Assembly: GCF_000317895.1 (NCBI RefSeq)
Contig: NC_019567.1
Coordinates: forward strand, 1,736,001 to 1,800,000
Direction of reading: 5' to 3'
Length of the DNA stretch: 64,000 bases
DNA from: Bdellovibrio bacteriovorus str. Tiberius
GTDB lineage: Bacteria > Bdellovibrionota > Bdellovibrionia > Bdellovibrionales > Bdellovibrionaceae
In this document: positions 7,406 through 16,939 of the stretch, in pieces
Position numbering within the stretch: position 1 is the first letter of the stretch
Layout of the letters: each line of letters starts with the position of its first letter
Position numbers and translations under genes: made by a program
The notes under the pieces: generated by a model
Seen by the model: only the letters and a program-made list of their open reading frames with translations
Databases searched by the model: none
Told to the model about the DNA's origin: nothing

Positions 7406-9754
7406 ATGCAATTCATTCTGATGCTGGTAATTTGTTTTTCGGCCATAGCCGGCAGTGCCTCGGCCCCGGCCGGCAGAGCGCAGGCGCCATCTGGCGCCAT
7501 AGCTGAAGCAACTCTCTATTCGCGCAAAATCCAACCGCTTTTTGACAATCGCTGTCTGGCCTGCCACAGCTGTTTTAATGCTCCCTGCCAGCTGAATTTG
7601 CAGAATTTCGAGGGGTTTCAGAGGGGCGCGAACAAATTAAATGTCTATGACGGGACTCGTTTAAAAAGTGTCGAGCCCTCACGTATTTGGATTGATGCCC
7701 ATGCGGACGAGTGGCGTAAACGCGGATTCTATGAGGTCAGCACCAGCAAAGATCCTGACCAAAACCTGTTTTTCCAGATCACCCAGCTACGCGCCACAGC
7801 GAAAAATGCAAAAGTCACCAAGCAGGTATCTGAATCTCAAGTCTGCGCACAGACCATGGCCGACTATCAGCTTTTGGCTAAAAACTCGCCAGAGCTGGGG
7901 ATGCCTTACGGTTTCCCGGCCCTGAACGCGGCTGAGCTTGCAACCCTGAAGGGCTGGGTGAAAGCGGGCAGTCCGGGGCCGAATGCGGAAGAATTGAAAA
8001 GCCAGAATACACCTTCTGCTGAATTGCAAAGCCAGGTGCGTGAATGGGAGGAATTCCTGAATCAGGAAACACTTCGCCAGAAGCTGGTCAGTCGCTATCT
8101 TTACGAACATCTTTTCCTGGCGCATATTTATTTTCCGGAAAAGTCTGAAGAATTTTTCAGACTGGTGCGTTCCAAGCAGACCTGCGCGCTGGGGGTTCAA
8201 GAAATCGCCACCCGTCGTCCCAATGACAATCCCGGGACAGCAAAGTTCTGGTACTGCCTGAAAAAGTTCCCGGGCACGGTCGTGAAAAAGACCCACATCC
8301 CATACCAATGGAGCCCGGCAAAGCTAGCCCGCTACAAAGAACTCTTCCTGGCCGAAGCCTGGAAAGTTTCTGCTCTGCCAAGCTATGATCCCGGCGTGGC
8401 GGAAAATCCGTTTGTGGCCTTCAAGGATATTCCCGTGAAGGCCCGTTATCAGTTCCTGCTGGACGATGCCCAGTATCAGGTAAGTACTTTCATCAAGGGC
8501 CCGGTGTGCAACGGCAGCATGGCCGTGAACTCCATTCAGGAACAGTTCTATGTATTCTTCCTGAATCCTTCGTCGGACAACATGGTGCTGTCTGAAAAAT
8601 ACGCCGACAAAGCGGCGAATCTTCTGATGATGCCGGGCGTGTGGGGCAGTGATGTGGATGTGAAAGAAACACCGCTGTTTTATAAAAAGCTGGTCGACCA
8701 TCGGGAAAAGTACCGCAAGCTTCGCACGGATGAAATGGCAAAGCTTCGTCCGGACGGTTACGCGCTGAAAGATGTCTGGGACGGCGGGGGCTTTAATCCC
8801 AATGCCACACTGACCGTGCTTCGCCACGATGACAATGCGGTGGTGATGAAAGGGGCGGTGGGGGATCTGTCCAAGACCGTCTTTATGCTGGATTACCCAT
8901 TGTTTGAACGACTGGTTTACAATCTGGTGGTGAACTTTGATGTCTTTGGCAATGTGTCGCACCAGTTGCTGACCCGAGTTTACATGGACATGATCCGCAT
9001 GGAGGCTGAAGAGCTGTTCCTGACCTTCCTGCCATCGGAAGAACGCTTAAGCTATCGTCGTGCGTGGTATCGTGGGTTGCTGGCTCAGGCAAAGATGGCC
9101 TATGTCTTCCCAACGGTGGGCTCTGCCGAGCCCACAGGCATTAAATTCAACGAAGACAACCACACGAAAAAGCAGTTCGTGCAAAAGGTGCTGTTCTTCC
9201 ATCAGAACGAATCCGTGCGGGGCGCCTGGGACTTTATCAATTGGAAGAATCTGGAAGTCCCCGACAGCATGCAGGGTCAATGGAAAGTGCAGGGGCTGGA
9301 TAAAGAGCTTCGCAAGATCGCGGCCGTGAAAGCGGAAGCATCCCTGCCGTTTTCGCAGTTCTTCCCGGATCTGGCACTTCTGAATATCAAAACAGCCAAG
9401 GGTTTGAAAATATACTCGCTCATTCACAACAAAGAGCATGAAAACATCTCGTGGATTCTGGGTGAATCTTTGCGTATGGACCCTAAAAACGACACGCTGA
9501 CAGTGCGTGAAGGGGTGTGGGGCTCTTATCCGAATATGATCTTTAACGTGAAGGAAAATGAGCTGGCGGCGTTTGCGATTCAAGTGCGTGGGATGAAAAG
9601 TCCGGAAGATTATCAGAACCTGGTCACCCGCTACGGCCTTCGCCGCAGCAATGCCAAGTTCTGGTCTTTCTATGATGATATGCACAGCGCCATGAGAAAA
9701 TCAGATCCAGTGAATTTCGGATTTCTGGATCTGACCCGCTATGAAATGAAATAG
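7406..9754 (+). CDS. cti: Periplasmic cis/trans fatty-acid isomerase
   Basis: Start chosen at ATG 7406, which opens a signal peptide (MQFILMLVICFSAIAGSASA); the frame extends left to 7271 but that part is antisense to the divergent gene. The mature 760-residue protein begins with the haem-binding motif of Cti, CLACHSC at residues ~50-56, followed by NAPCQLNL. The large C-terminal domain matches the CTI family (ending in a conserved Pro/Met/Tyr-rich region with NFDVFGNVSHQLLTRVYMDM and FLPSEERLSYRRAWYRG). Cti converts cis-unsaturated acyl chains of membrane phospholipids to trans without ATP, stiffening the membrane under solvent, heat or osmotic stress. Its last 16 bases overlap the convergent phosphatase gene. 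Confidence 0.85.
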   Translation: MQFILMLVICFSAIAGSASAPAGRAQAPSGAIAEATLYSRKIQPLFDNRCLACHSCFNAPCQLNLQNFEGFQRGANKLNVYDGTRLKSVEPSRIWIDAHADEWRKRGFYEVSTSKDPDQNLFFQITQLRATAKNAKVTKQVSESQVCAQTMADYQLLAKNSPELGMPYGFPALNAAELATLKGWVKAGSPGPNAEELKSQNTPSAELQSQVREWEEFLNQETLRQKLVSRYLYEHLFLAHIYFPEKSEEFFRLVRSKQTCALGVQEIATRRPNDNPGTAKFWYCLKKFPGTVVKKTHIPYQWSPAKLARYKELFLAEAWKVSALPSYDPGVAENPFVAFKDIPVKARYQFLLDDAQYQVSTFIKGPVCNGSMAVNSIQEQFYVFFLNPSSDNMVLSEKYADKAANLLMMPGVWGSDVDVKETPLFYKKLVDHREKYRKLRTDEMAKLRPDGYALKDVWDGGGFNPNATLTVLRHDDNAVVMKGAVGDLSKTVFMLDYPLFERLVYNLVVNFDVFGNVSHQLLTRVYMDMIRMEAEELFLTFLPSEERLSYRRAWYRGLLAQAKMAYVFPTVGSAEPTGIKFNEDNHTKKQFVQKVLFFHQNESVRGAWDFINWKNLEVPDSMQGQWKVQGLDKELRKIAAVKAEASLPFSQFFPDLALLNIKTAKGLKIYSLIHNKEHENISWILGESLRMDPKNDTLTVREGVWGSYPNMIFNVKENELAAFAIQVRGMKSPEDYQNLVTRYGLRRSNAKFWSFYDDMHSAMRKSDPVNFGFLDLTRYEMK

Positions 9755-10332
9755 AATTTTTTCTGTTCGGTGTCCCACTCGACTGTGTACACCACGCAGT
9801 TCGGGGTGGGCAGGCTTTCGGTGATGTCCGGTCGCAAAGAATGCAGGAACCGGCGCATCGCCAGTCCATGAGTGCAAAGACCGATGCTGTCAAAGTCATG
9901 CTGTTCACACAAGTCCGTCAATGCGGCGGCAAAGCGCTCTACTGTGGCCCAGGTGTTTTCCGCGTCCGGGAATGCAAAATCAAAATGCTGGCGATCTACT
10001 GAAATCCATTTTTCCCAAGCGTGGGGGCCATATTCCTGCGCCACCGCTTCACGGGTCATGCCTTCGATTTTCCCCATATTGACTTCACGAAATCCAGCTT
10101 GAAGCAGCAGGGGCTTGGACAGGTGATGATTGGCAATATGGGCAGTCTGCTGGGCACGCTGCAAATCACTGCTGACAAAGAATTCAACCGGATTGTCGCG
10201 GAAGAACAGTTGCAGACTCAAGGCCTGCTGACGGCCTTCGTCGTTCAAAGGAATATCTGTGTGTCCCTGCAGGCGAAGCTGCGAGTTCCAGTCGGTGAGT
10301 CCATGACGGAAGAGATGAATGGTTTTTCGCAT
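9739..10332 (-). CDS. Histidine phosphatase (phosphoglycerate-mutase-like)
   Basis: Start set at ATG 10332 (MRKTIHLFRHGLTDWNSQLR); the longer open frame upstream is antisense to the EI24-like gene. 197 residues, the usual length for a small branch-1 histidine phosphatase. The catalytic RHG box is LFRHGLTDWN with the phospho-accepting His at ~10, then LQGHTDIPLNDEGRQQA, SSDLQRAQQTA and the second catalytic His in GLCTHGLAMRRFL. The family includes CobC/GpmB-type phosphatases for small phosphometabolites; substrate unknown. It is divergent from the 10387 gene with only 54 bases for both promoters. Confidence 0.85.
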   Translation of the reverse strand: MRKTIHLFRHGLTDWNSQLRLQGHTDIPLNDEGRQQALSLQLFFRDNPVEFFVSSDLQRAQQTAHIANHHLSKPLLLQAGFREVNMGKIEGMTREAVAQEYGPHAWEKWISVDRQHFDFAFPDAENTWATVERFAAALTDLCEQHDFDSIGLCTHGLAMRRFLHSLRPDITESLPTPNCVVYTVEWDTEQKKFYFIS

Positions 10333-10386
10333 AGTGGCTCTATTGAAGCACTTGCCAGTGGCATCGGAAAGAGAAAAAATCAGAAT

Positions 10387-11103
10387 ATGAAAAACATTTT
10401 TCGCGCTCTGAAACAGGCTTTTGAATCTCTCTTGCGATTGCGGATGTTTCTTTTGATTCTGGGACCTCCGGTGGCGACGGTCCTTGTGCTGCTGGTTTTG
10501 TTCATCGTTTACTGGAGTGCATGGACCGTGGGAATTGCCGGCGTCATTGGCAATCTGTGGGGCTTTCAGTGGGTGCAACAAACCACGGGTTTGACCGATT
10601 TGGGACTATGGCTGGCAATGATTTTCCTGGTGATGGTCTTTATTCCGCTGGCCTATGTGATATCGGTCTTGATTGTATCGGTGTTTGTGATGCCCATCGT
10701 GCTGAAATGGGTGGGGGATCAGGATTTTCGCACTCTTGAAAAGCGCCGGGGCGGAACCATTGCTGGCAGTGTTTGGAATACGGTCAAAGCCACGATCTTG
10801 TTTGTGGTGGCCTTTATGATGACTTTGCCGTTGTGGCTGATACCGGGGTGTCAGCTGGTCGTGCCGCTGGTGCTGACGGCGTGGCTGAACAAAAAGGTCT
10901 TTTTGTATGACGTTCTTCAGGATTATGCCTCCAAGGAAGAGCGTAAAAGCATCGAATCGGAAGAATCCGGCTCCCTGTACCTGATGGGGCTTTTATTAGG
11001 ACTCCTCTCATATATTCCCCTGGCTTTCTTCTTCGTCCCCATTATATCGGCTTTGAGCTATACCTATTACGGCTTAAACGCCCTGGAAGAGCGCCGAAAG
11101 TGA
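10387..11103 (+). CDS. EI24/CysZ-family membrane protein
   Basis: Start at ATG 10387 (MKNIFRALKQAFESLLRLRM); the longer in-frame reading to 10021 is antisense to the phosphatase gene. The 238-residue product has four to five hydrophobic segments: LILGPPVATVLVLLVLFIVY, LAMIFLVMVFIPLAYVISVL, ILFVVAFMMTLPLWLIP and GLLLGLLSYIPLAFFFVPII. Its amphipathic N-terminal helix and the layout match EI24/CysZ proteins. CysZ is a sulfate permease in some bacteria; no sulfate-assimilation genes lie nearby, so transport of sulfate is not supported by context. Confidence 0.65.
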   Translation: MKNIFRALKQAFESLLRLRMFLLILGPPVATVLVLLVLFIVYWSAWTVGIAGVIGNLWGFQWVQQTTGLTDLGLWLAMIFLVMVFIPLAYVISVLIVSVFVMPIVLKWVGDQDFRTLEKRRGGTIAGSVWNTVKATILFVVAFMMTLPLWLIPGCQLVVPLVLTAWLNKKVFLYDVLQDYASKEERKSIESEESGSLYLMGLLLGLLSYIPLAFFFVPIISALSYTYYGLNALEERRK

Positions 11104-11110
11104 TTTTTCC

Positions 11111-11140
11111 TGCCCGGAAAGTGGATTTTGCCGGGCATTT
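11111..11140 (+). terminator. Possible terminator after the EI24-like gene
   Basis: TGCCCGG (11111-11117), a 13-base loop, CCGGGCA (11131-11137), then only three T. It lies directly after the EI24-like stop and 18 bases before the Fur-family start, so it could also affect transcription into that gene. Confidence 0.4.
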
Positions 11141-11157
11141 GGTGTATCTCCTAGGGT

Positions 11158-11607
11158 ATGACAAAGTGCAGCCATGATCGGAAGAACATTGATATCGACT
11201 CTCTGAACGAGAGAGTGCGCAAAGCGGGGATGAAACTGACCCAGCAGCGCGGTCAATTGCTGAAGATCCTTTTGCATCATCCCGAGCCTATTTCCGCTGA
11301 CGAGATCTTTAAAAAGATCGACGACAAATCCGACGGCATGGATCTGGTGACAATCTATCGCATCCTGAAAAAATTTGAGGAAGGCGGCTTGGTTTCCCGT
11401 CTGGAATTCGGGGACGGCGTTGCGCGCTTTGAACTGACTTTGGAGTCAGGCCACCATCACCACCACGTGATCTGTCGTCACTGCCAGCGCGTGGAACCTT
11501 TGCATATCTGTGATCTGGATCAGCATATCAAGATGGTCGAGGCGATGGGGTACAAACAAGTGGCCCACCGCTTGGATTTCTTTGGCGTGTGCTCCCGCTG
11601 TCAATAG
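11158..11607 (+). CDS. Fur-family metal-responsive repressor
   Basis: 149 residues. The N-terminal winged helix (KAGMKLTQQRGQLLKILLHH, then SADEIFKKI, DLVTIYRILKKFEEGGLVSR) is the canonical Fur DNA-binding domain. The C-terminal domain has the metal cluster GHHHHHVICRHCQRVEPL and a second CxxC at the extreme C-terminus (GVCSRCQ), forming the structural zinc site. The unusual pentahistidine run falls where Fur/Zur/PerR regulatory ligands sit. Whether it senses iron, zinc or peroxide cannot be told from sequence alone. The 3' end overlaps the convergent kinase gene by 7 bases. Confidence 0.88.
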   Translation: MTKCSHDRKNIDIDSLNERVRKAGMKLTQQRGQLLKILLHHPEPISADEIFKKIDDKSDGMDLVTIYRILKKFEEGGLVSRLEFGDGVARFELTLESGHHHHHVICRHCQRVEPLHICDLDQHIKMVEAMGYKQVAHRLDFFGVCSRCQ

Positions 11608-13139
11608 CTAAGAGCTTCTTCTTCCTGCCAGCGCGGCAGACGCACCACAAATGTCGTGTTCGGCGCCTGACGATCCAGGATTAATTCGCCTTTGTGGCTT
11701 TTCATAATACCCGCAGAAATACTTAGGCCCAAGCCCGTGCCTTTGCCGACTTCCTTGGTGGTGAAGAAGGGCAGCATGATCTGTTCGGCGATTTTTTCCG
11801 GGATTCCGTTGCCGGAATCAATCACGTGGATTTCGATGCTGTCGACCTGCTCGACAACTTTGATGCGAATCCATTTTTCCTGTAAATCACTGATGGCATC
11901 AAAAGAGTTATTCAACAGATTCAACAACACCTGTTCGATCTGAATCAGGCGGCATTCCACTTCCAGTTCCGGGCCGATTTCGCCGACTTCGACCTCCACG
12001 CCATGATTGTAAAATCTGGTGCGGCAGAATTCCAAAGTCTCTTCGATGATTTGTTTTAACGGAATGACTTCAAACGGATCGTAAGTGCCTTCGCGGGCGA
12101 AAGAGCGCAGGGACTTGATGATACGGGCAATCTTGTCTGCGGTACGGCTGATGCTTTCAGCGGCCTGCTTGATTTTTGCCGGATCCATTTTGCCAGAGTC
12201 CACCATCTGCTGCAGCTGAAAGGCGCGGGCCTGGATGACGGTGAGGGGATTGTTGATTTCATGCGCGATACCGCCGGACATCTCGCCCAGAGCGGCCATC
12301 TTGGTGGAGGAAATCAGCTTGGCTTTGTTTTCAGCCATTTCGCGTTCTGTCTGGAATTCTTCAGTGGAATCCCAAGCGACGCCGTACATGCGCGGGCTGA
12401 CGGTGTTGCCATTTTGGGTCATGAACTTGCCATAACATTTGATGTGATGGATCTGCTGATTGGAATGGGTCACCCGGTAAGTGACATAGAAATCCTGGCG
12501 GTTTTCAACGGCCTCTTGAATGCGGCGATTGACGCTTTCCATGTCTTCGCGAATGGCGCGCTTCCAGACTTCATCCAGCGGGTTTAAGCCCGGCAGCACC
12601 GGCACGTCATGCATTTCATACATTTTCGTGTCCCACTGCAGGCGGTTTTTTTCGATATCCCATTCCCAGGTTCCCATATTGGCGGCAGAAAGGGACAGGT
12701 TCATTTTTTCAATGGTCTTTTTTAAAGTCTCTTCATAGCTTTTGCGATCATCCACATCGGTGGCGATGCCCAAAATAGTGGCGACGTTGCCATCTGCATC
12801 CCGGGAAAAAGGTGTGATGCGGTCATTGATCCAGTGATATTGCCCGTTGTGATCTTTAAAGCGGTATTCGATGGAAATGACCTCGCCCTCTTTCAGGGTG
12901 CGGGACTTTTCAATGGCGGCGTTTAGAACGGGGATGTCGTCTGGATGCATGGATCTGGCGTAGTATTCCGGGCCCAGGGCGCGAAGCTCGGCCAGGGTGT
13001 ATCCATACAGATCCTTCACCCGGTCGTTGAACCACACCATATTGACCTCGTTCAGGTCGAAAATATAGACGCTGTTGGGGATCGTTTTATTGATCTTCTC
13101 TAGCAGAGTATTTTGGTCTTTCAGAAGGTCTGTAATCAT
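11601..13139 (-). CDS. Cytoplasmic PAS-PAS sensor histidine kinase
   Basis: 512 residues without membrane segments. Residues ~10-135 and ~140-270 are two PAS/PAC domains (IPNSVYIFDLNEVNMVWFN, IEYRFKDHNGQYHWINDRIT; NMGTWEWDIEKNRLQWD). The HisKA dimerisation helix carries the phosphorylated His (~293) in GGIAHEINNPLTVIQ, and the HATPase_c domain has N (LLNLLNNSFDAI), G1 (VIDSGNGIP), F (LPFFTTK) and G2 (GTGLGLSIS) boxes. It is an orphan kinase: no response regulator is adjacent. It is transcribed divergently from pstS with 124 bases between, which raises a role in phosphate sensing as a possibility only. Confidence 0.88.
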   Translation of the reverse strand: MITDLLKDQNTLLEKINKTIPNSVYIFDLNEVNMVWFNDRVKDLYGYTLAELRALGPEYYARSMHPDDIPVLNAAIEKSRTLKEGEVISIEYRFKDHNGQYHWINDRITPFSRDADGNVATILGIATDVDDRKSYEETLKKTIEKMNLSLSAANMGTWEWDIEKNRLQWDTKMYEMHDVPVLPGLNPLDEVWKRAIREDMESVNRRIQEAVENRQDFYVTYRVTHSNQQIHHIKCYGKFMTQNGNTVSPRMYGVAWDSTEEFQTEREMAENKAKLISSTKMAALGEMSGGIAHEINNPLTVIQARAFQLQQMVDSGKMDPAKIKQAAESISRTADKIARIIKSLRSFAREGTYDPFEVIPLKQIIEETLEFCRTRFYNHGVEVEVGEIGPELEVECRLIQIEQVLLNLLNNSFDAISDLQEKWIRIKVVEQVDSIEIHVIDSGNGIPEKIAEQIMLPFFTTKEVGKGTGLGLSISAGIMKSHKGELILDRQAPNTTFVVRLPRWQEEEALSY

Positions 13140-13263
13140 AGATTTATTTAGTCTATCCTAGGTTTTTGGTAACGCGAAACGGCTAAAATCATAATAAAAC
13201 CTTAACAATACAGCGCAATATCATAGTGCTAGAGTTTGTCCCATAAATCCATAGGGAGATTTT

Positions 13264-14265
13264 ATGTTGACCAACTTTGTAGTGTCTTTGTCTGTTGTTA
13301 TTGCTGCGGCTTTGGCGCACGCACAAGCTCCAGTTATCAAAATCGATGGTTCCTCCACCGTATTCCCAATCACCGAAGCAATGGCTGAAGAATTCCAGTC
13401 TTCCCAACGTGGTAAAGTGCGCGTGACCGTCGGTATCTCCGGAACAGGTGGCGGCTTCAAAAAGTTCTGCCGTGGTGAAACAGACGTTCAAAATGCGTCC
13501 CGTCCAATTCAAGCCTCTGAAATCGAAACTTGCCGTAAAGCGGGTATCAAATTCCTGGAACTTCCAATCGCTTATGACGCTACTGCTGTGGTGGTAAACC
13601 CTAAAAACACATGGTTGAAGTCCATCACCGTGGCTGAACTTAAAAAAATGTGGGAACCAGGCGCTCAGGGTAAAATCAACACCTGGGCTGACGTAAACCC
13701 AGCTTGGCCAAAAGAAAAACTGAAATTGTACGGTGCAGGTTCTGACTCCGGTACCTTTGACTACTTCACGGAAGCAGTTGTTGGTAAATCCAAGTCTTCT
13801 CGCGGTGACTATACAGCTTCTGAAGATGACAACACTCTGGTGACAGGTGTTTCCAATGATCTTTACGCTTTGGGCTATGTTCCGCTGGCGTACTATGAAG
13901 AAAACAAAGGTAAGCTGAAAGTCGTAGCCATCGTCGGTGGCGACAAAGCCCCTAAGAAAAACGAAGCGGTGCTTCCAGGTCGCGAAACGGTTGAGAACGG
14001 TTCTTACTTCCCACTGTCTCGTCCAATCTTCATCTACGTTAGCGAAAAATCCATGGCCAAAGCTGAGGTGAAAGAGTTCGTGAACTTCTACATCAGCAAG
14101 TCCTTCGAAATCGTTCCTCAGGTGAAGTACGTTCCACTTCCAGCCAAGGCTTATGACATGGTTAAAGACCACGTTAAAAAGAACAAGCTTGGAACCGTCT
14201 TTGGCGGCCACTCTGAAGTGGGTTTGAAAATTGAAGAGTTGATGAAACGTGAAGGTTCGTTGTAG
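13264..14265 (+). CDS. pstS: Phosphate ABC transporter, periplasmic binding protein
   Basis: 333 residues with a signal peptide ([17 protein letters not shown]) and the PstS fold. The phosphate-binding loops are [36 protein letters not shown] and [15 protein letters not shown], the last being the typical GSDSGT phosphate clamp. ATG 13264 follows TAGGGAG. First gene of pstSCAB, which takes up inorganic phosphate with high affinity. I see no convincing pair of PHO-box repeats in the 124-base upstream region. Confidence 0.93.
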   Translation: MLTNFVVSLSVVIAAALAHAQAPVIKIDGSSTVFPITEAMAEEFQSSQRGKVRVTVGISGTGGGFKKFCRGETDVQNASRPIQASEIETCRKAGIKFLELPIAYDATAVVVNPKNTWLKSITVAELKKMWEPGAQGKINTWADVNPAWPKEKLKLYGAGSDSGTFDYFTEAVVGKSKSSRGDYTASEDDNTLVTGVSNDLYALGYVPLAYYEENKGKLKVVAIVGGDKAPKKNEAVLPGRETVENGSYFPLSRPIFIYVSEKSMAKAEVKEFVNFYISKSFEIVPQVKYVPLPAKAYDMVKDHVKKNKLGTVFGGHSEVGLKIEELMKREGSL

Positions 14266-14274
14266 TTTAGCCAC

Positions 14275-15213
14275 GTGAGTAAAAGCCAACTTAGAAAACT
14301 TTCTGAATTCACATCCGCCGACCACCCGGTCCGGCGGATGCGTCGTTTAAGGGAGCGGGCCATTGAAACGGTCCTGTTCCTGGCGGCGGCTTCCTCGGTT
14401 CTGGTCACTATCGGCATCGTCGGTATCCTAGTGACGGAAAGCATGCCGTTCTTTGCGCATGTGCCCCTTAAAGACTTCTTAACAGACACGCAGTGGACAC
14501 CGCTTTTTGAAAATGCCCGCTATGGTATTTTGCCTCTGCTCAGTGGAACTTTACTTTCCACGGTGATCGCGTTGTCGGTGGCAATACCACTAGGCACAGT
14601 GGCGGCAGCGTTTTTAAGTGAATACGTTCGTCCTTCGGCGCGTGAAATTTTAAAACCTGTCCTGGAACTTCTCGCGGCTGTACCTACAGTTGTTTACGGT
14701 TATTTTGCTTTGTTGTTTGTGACGCCTCTTTTGCAAAAGATCATTCCTAACCTTGGGGGCTTCAACGTCCTCAGTGCCGGAATCGTAATCGGGGTGATGA
14801 TCGTTCCTTATGTGTCCAGTCTGAGTGAAGATGCCATGCGCTCGGTGCCTAATCACCTGCGCGAAGCTTCGTTTGCGGTAGGGGCGTCGCGCATGCAGAC
14901 GGCCTTCCGGGTTGTGATTCCGGCGGCGTTTTCGGGGATCACTTCTGCTTACATTCTGGGCATCTCCCGTGCTTTGGGTGAAACCATGGTGGTGGCGATC
15001 GCGGCGGGCATGCAGCCCAATCTGACGATCAATCCCACCGAACCTGCGGCGACCATCACGGCCTTTATCGTTCAGGTCAGTTTGGGGGATTTGCCTCACG
15101 GTTCGATCGGGTATCAGAGTATTTACGTGGCGGGGTTGAGCCTTTTGGTGCTGACCTTGTGTTTCAATATCGTGGGCCTGTGGCTGCGTAAAAAGTTCCA
15201 GGAGAAAGAGTAA
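14275..15213 (+). CDS. pstC: Phosphate ABC transporter permease
   Basis: 312 residues starting at GTG 14275, nine bases after the pstS stop; no strong ribosome site, so translation may depend on pstS. Six membrane segments with the binding-protein-dependent permease loop LREASFAVGASRMQTAFRVV that contacts PstB. The N-terminal ~30 residues are basic and cytoplasmic. Pairs with PstA to form the channel. The stop codon is directly abutted by the pstA start. Confidence 0.93.
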   Translation: MSKSQLRKLSEFTSADHPVRRMRRLRERAIETVLFLAAASSVLVTIGIVGILVTESMPFFAHVPLKDFLTDTQWTPLFENARYGILPLLSGTLLSTVIALSVAIPLGTVAAAFLSEYVRPSAREILKPVLELLAAVPTVVYGYFALLFVTPLLQKIIPNLGGFNVLSAGIVIGVMIVPYVSSLSEDAMRSVPNHLREASFAVGASRMQTAFRVVIPAAFSGITSAYILGISRALGETMVVAIAAGMQPNLTINPTEPAATITAFIVQVSLGDLPHGSIGYQSIYVAGLSLLVLTLCFNIVGLWLRKKFQEKE

Positions 15214-16131
15214 ATGGATTCACGTCAGGAACTTTTGGCGAATATCAAGCGCCGTCAGATGTGGGATTTTGCTTTTGCCCTGATGGGTTTGTTGTCACTG
15301 CTTTTTGCTTTGGTGACTTTGCTGGCGCTGATTGTGGATCTGGGGATGACCGGGATTCCGCGCATCAATGCTGAATTCTTCGTAAACTTCCCTTCGCGCT
15401 TTGCTGAAAAAGCGGGGATCTTATCAGCATGGGTGGGATCTTTCCTGATCATGGTGACCACGGCGGTTTGTGCCATTCCTTTGGGGGTGGCCGCTGGTGT
15501 GTACTTGGAAGAATACTCCAAGAAAAACTGGGTGTCGCAGATCATTGAATTGAACATCATCAACTTGGCGGGGATCCCATCGATCACTTACGGTCTGATG
15601 GCGCTGGGTCTGTTTGTATACAAGTTAAAACTGGGTCAGAGCATTCTGACCGCCGGTTTGACTTTGGGGTTGTTGGTTCTGCCAATCATCATCGTGACCA
15701 CACGTGAAGCCATCCGTGCGATCCCGAACACCATCCGTGAGGCGAGCTACGCGATGGGGGCCAGCAAGTGGCAGACCATCCGCTATCATATTCTGCCTTA
15801 TTCTTCCGGTGGTATTCTGACGGGTGTGATTATCTCACTGTCCCGTGCTATCGGTGAAACAGCACCGTTGATCACGATTGGCGCTTTGACGTTTATCGCG
15901 TTCTTGCCAACGCCGCCGATTGACGGGCAGTTCCCTTATGTGAATTTCACCTGGCTCATGGATCCATTCACCGTGATGCCTATTCAGATGTTTAACTGGT
16001 TGTCACGACCTCAGCCCGAGTTCCACGTGAACGCGGCGGCCACGGGTGTGGTGTTGCTTGTGATGACTTTGATTATGAACGGTGGGGCGATTTACCTGCG
16101 CTCCCGTTTCCGTAAAAAGATGAAGTGGTAA
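15214..16131 (+). CDS. pstA: Phosphate ABC transporter permease
   Basis: 305 residues, ATG immediately after the pstC stop and AGGAGAAAG upstream within pstC. Six membrane segments, with the EAA-type coupling loop IREASYAMGASKWQTIRYHI and the PstA-typical stretch SRAIGETAPLITIGA. Partners PstC in the membrane channel of the phosphate importer. Three bases separate it from pstB. Confidence 0.93.
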   Translation: MDSRQELLANIKRRQMWDFAFALMGLLSLLFALVTLLALIVDLGMTGIPRINAEFFVNFPSRFAEKAGILSAWVGSFLIMVTTAVCAIPLGVAAGVYLEEYSKKNWVSQIIELNIINLAGIPSITYGLMALGLFVYKLKLGQSILTAGLTLGLLVLPIIIVTTREAIRAIPNTIREASYAMGASKWQTIRYHILPYSSGGILTGVIISLSRAIGETAPLITIGALTFIAFLPTPPIDGQFPYVNFTWLMDPFTVMPIQMFNWLSRPQPEFHVNAAATGVVLLVMTLIMNGGAIYLRSRFRKKMKW

Positions 16132-16134
16132 TTT

Positions 16135-16902
16135 ATGCAGTTGAATTTGCGCGCTGAAGTTAAAAATCTGGTTTTCTCTTACGGTGATAAAAAAGTTCTG
16201 AACGGCATCACGTTGCCGATTTATGAAAACCGCGTCACTGCTTTGATTGGTCCTTCCGGTTGCGGTAAGACCACGCTGCTTCGTTGTTTCAACCGCATGC
16301 ATGATCTTTACGCCAATGCCCAGTATCAGGGCGAGATTCTGCTTTATCCAAATCAAAGCAACATCCTGGGTAAAGACATCGACCCAATGGAAGTGCGCAT
16401 GCGTATCGGAATGGTTTTCCAAAAACCAAATCCATTCCCAAAAAGCATCTATGACAACGTCGCTTACGGGCTGACGGTTCGCGGGGTCAAAAAGAAAAGC
16501 TTCATCGAAGAACAAGTTGAAAAGTCCCTGCAGCAGGCGAGCCTTTGGAACGAAGTCAAAGATCGTTTGCACTCTTCAGCGACCGCGCTTTCCGGCGGCC
16601 AGCAGCAGCGTCTGTGCATCGCCCGCGCCCTGGCGACCGAACCTGAAATCCTGCTGCTGGATGAACCTACATCAGCCCTGGATCCAATCTCCACTCGTCA
16701 CATCGAAGAGCTGATTCAAGAGCTTCGTAAAGACGTCACAATCGCGATCGTCACCCACAGCTTGCACCAGGCAGCCCGTGTGTCGGACTTCACCGCATTC
16801 ATGTATCTGGGCGACCTGATCGAATTCGGCGCCAGTGATCAGATCTTCACCAACCCAAAAGATCAAAGAACAGAAAACTACATCACAGGCCGCTTCGGCT
16901 AA
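16135..16902 (+). CDS. pstB: Phosphate ABC transporter ATPase
   Basis: 255 residues with a complete ABC ATPase core: Walker [10 protein letters not shown] (39-47), Q-loop [20 protein letters not shown], signature LSGGQQQR (~151) and Walker [14 protein letters not shown] (~171), H-loop VTHS. The QKPNPFP motif is typical of PstB. It is the last gene of the operon: no phoU, phoB or phoR follows, and the next gene is convergent. Confidence 0.93.
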
Positions 16903-16939
16903 AAGGTACCTGCTTACTTTTGCATAAGCGTTGCGTTGT

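Noticed and set aside
10333-10581. Upstream extension of the histidine phosphatase frame
   Set aside because: It is antisense to the start of the EI24-like gene, and the RHG motif lies just after ATG 10332 as in the family.
13140-13263. PHO box upstream of pstS
   Set aside because: Two 7-base repeats of CTGTCAT type with correct spacing could not be found.
13189-14325. Long minus-strand open frame of 378 codons opposite pstS
   Set aside because: It mirrors the pstS codon pattern, has no family motif, and pstS on the other strand is unmistakable.
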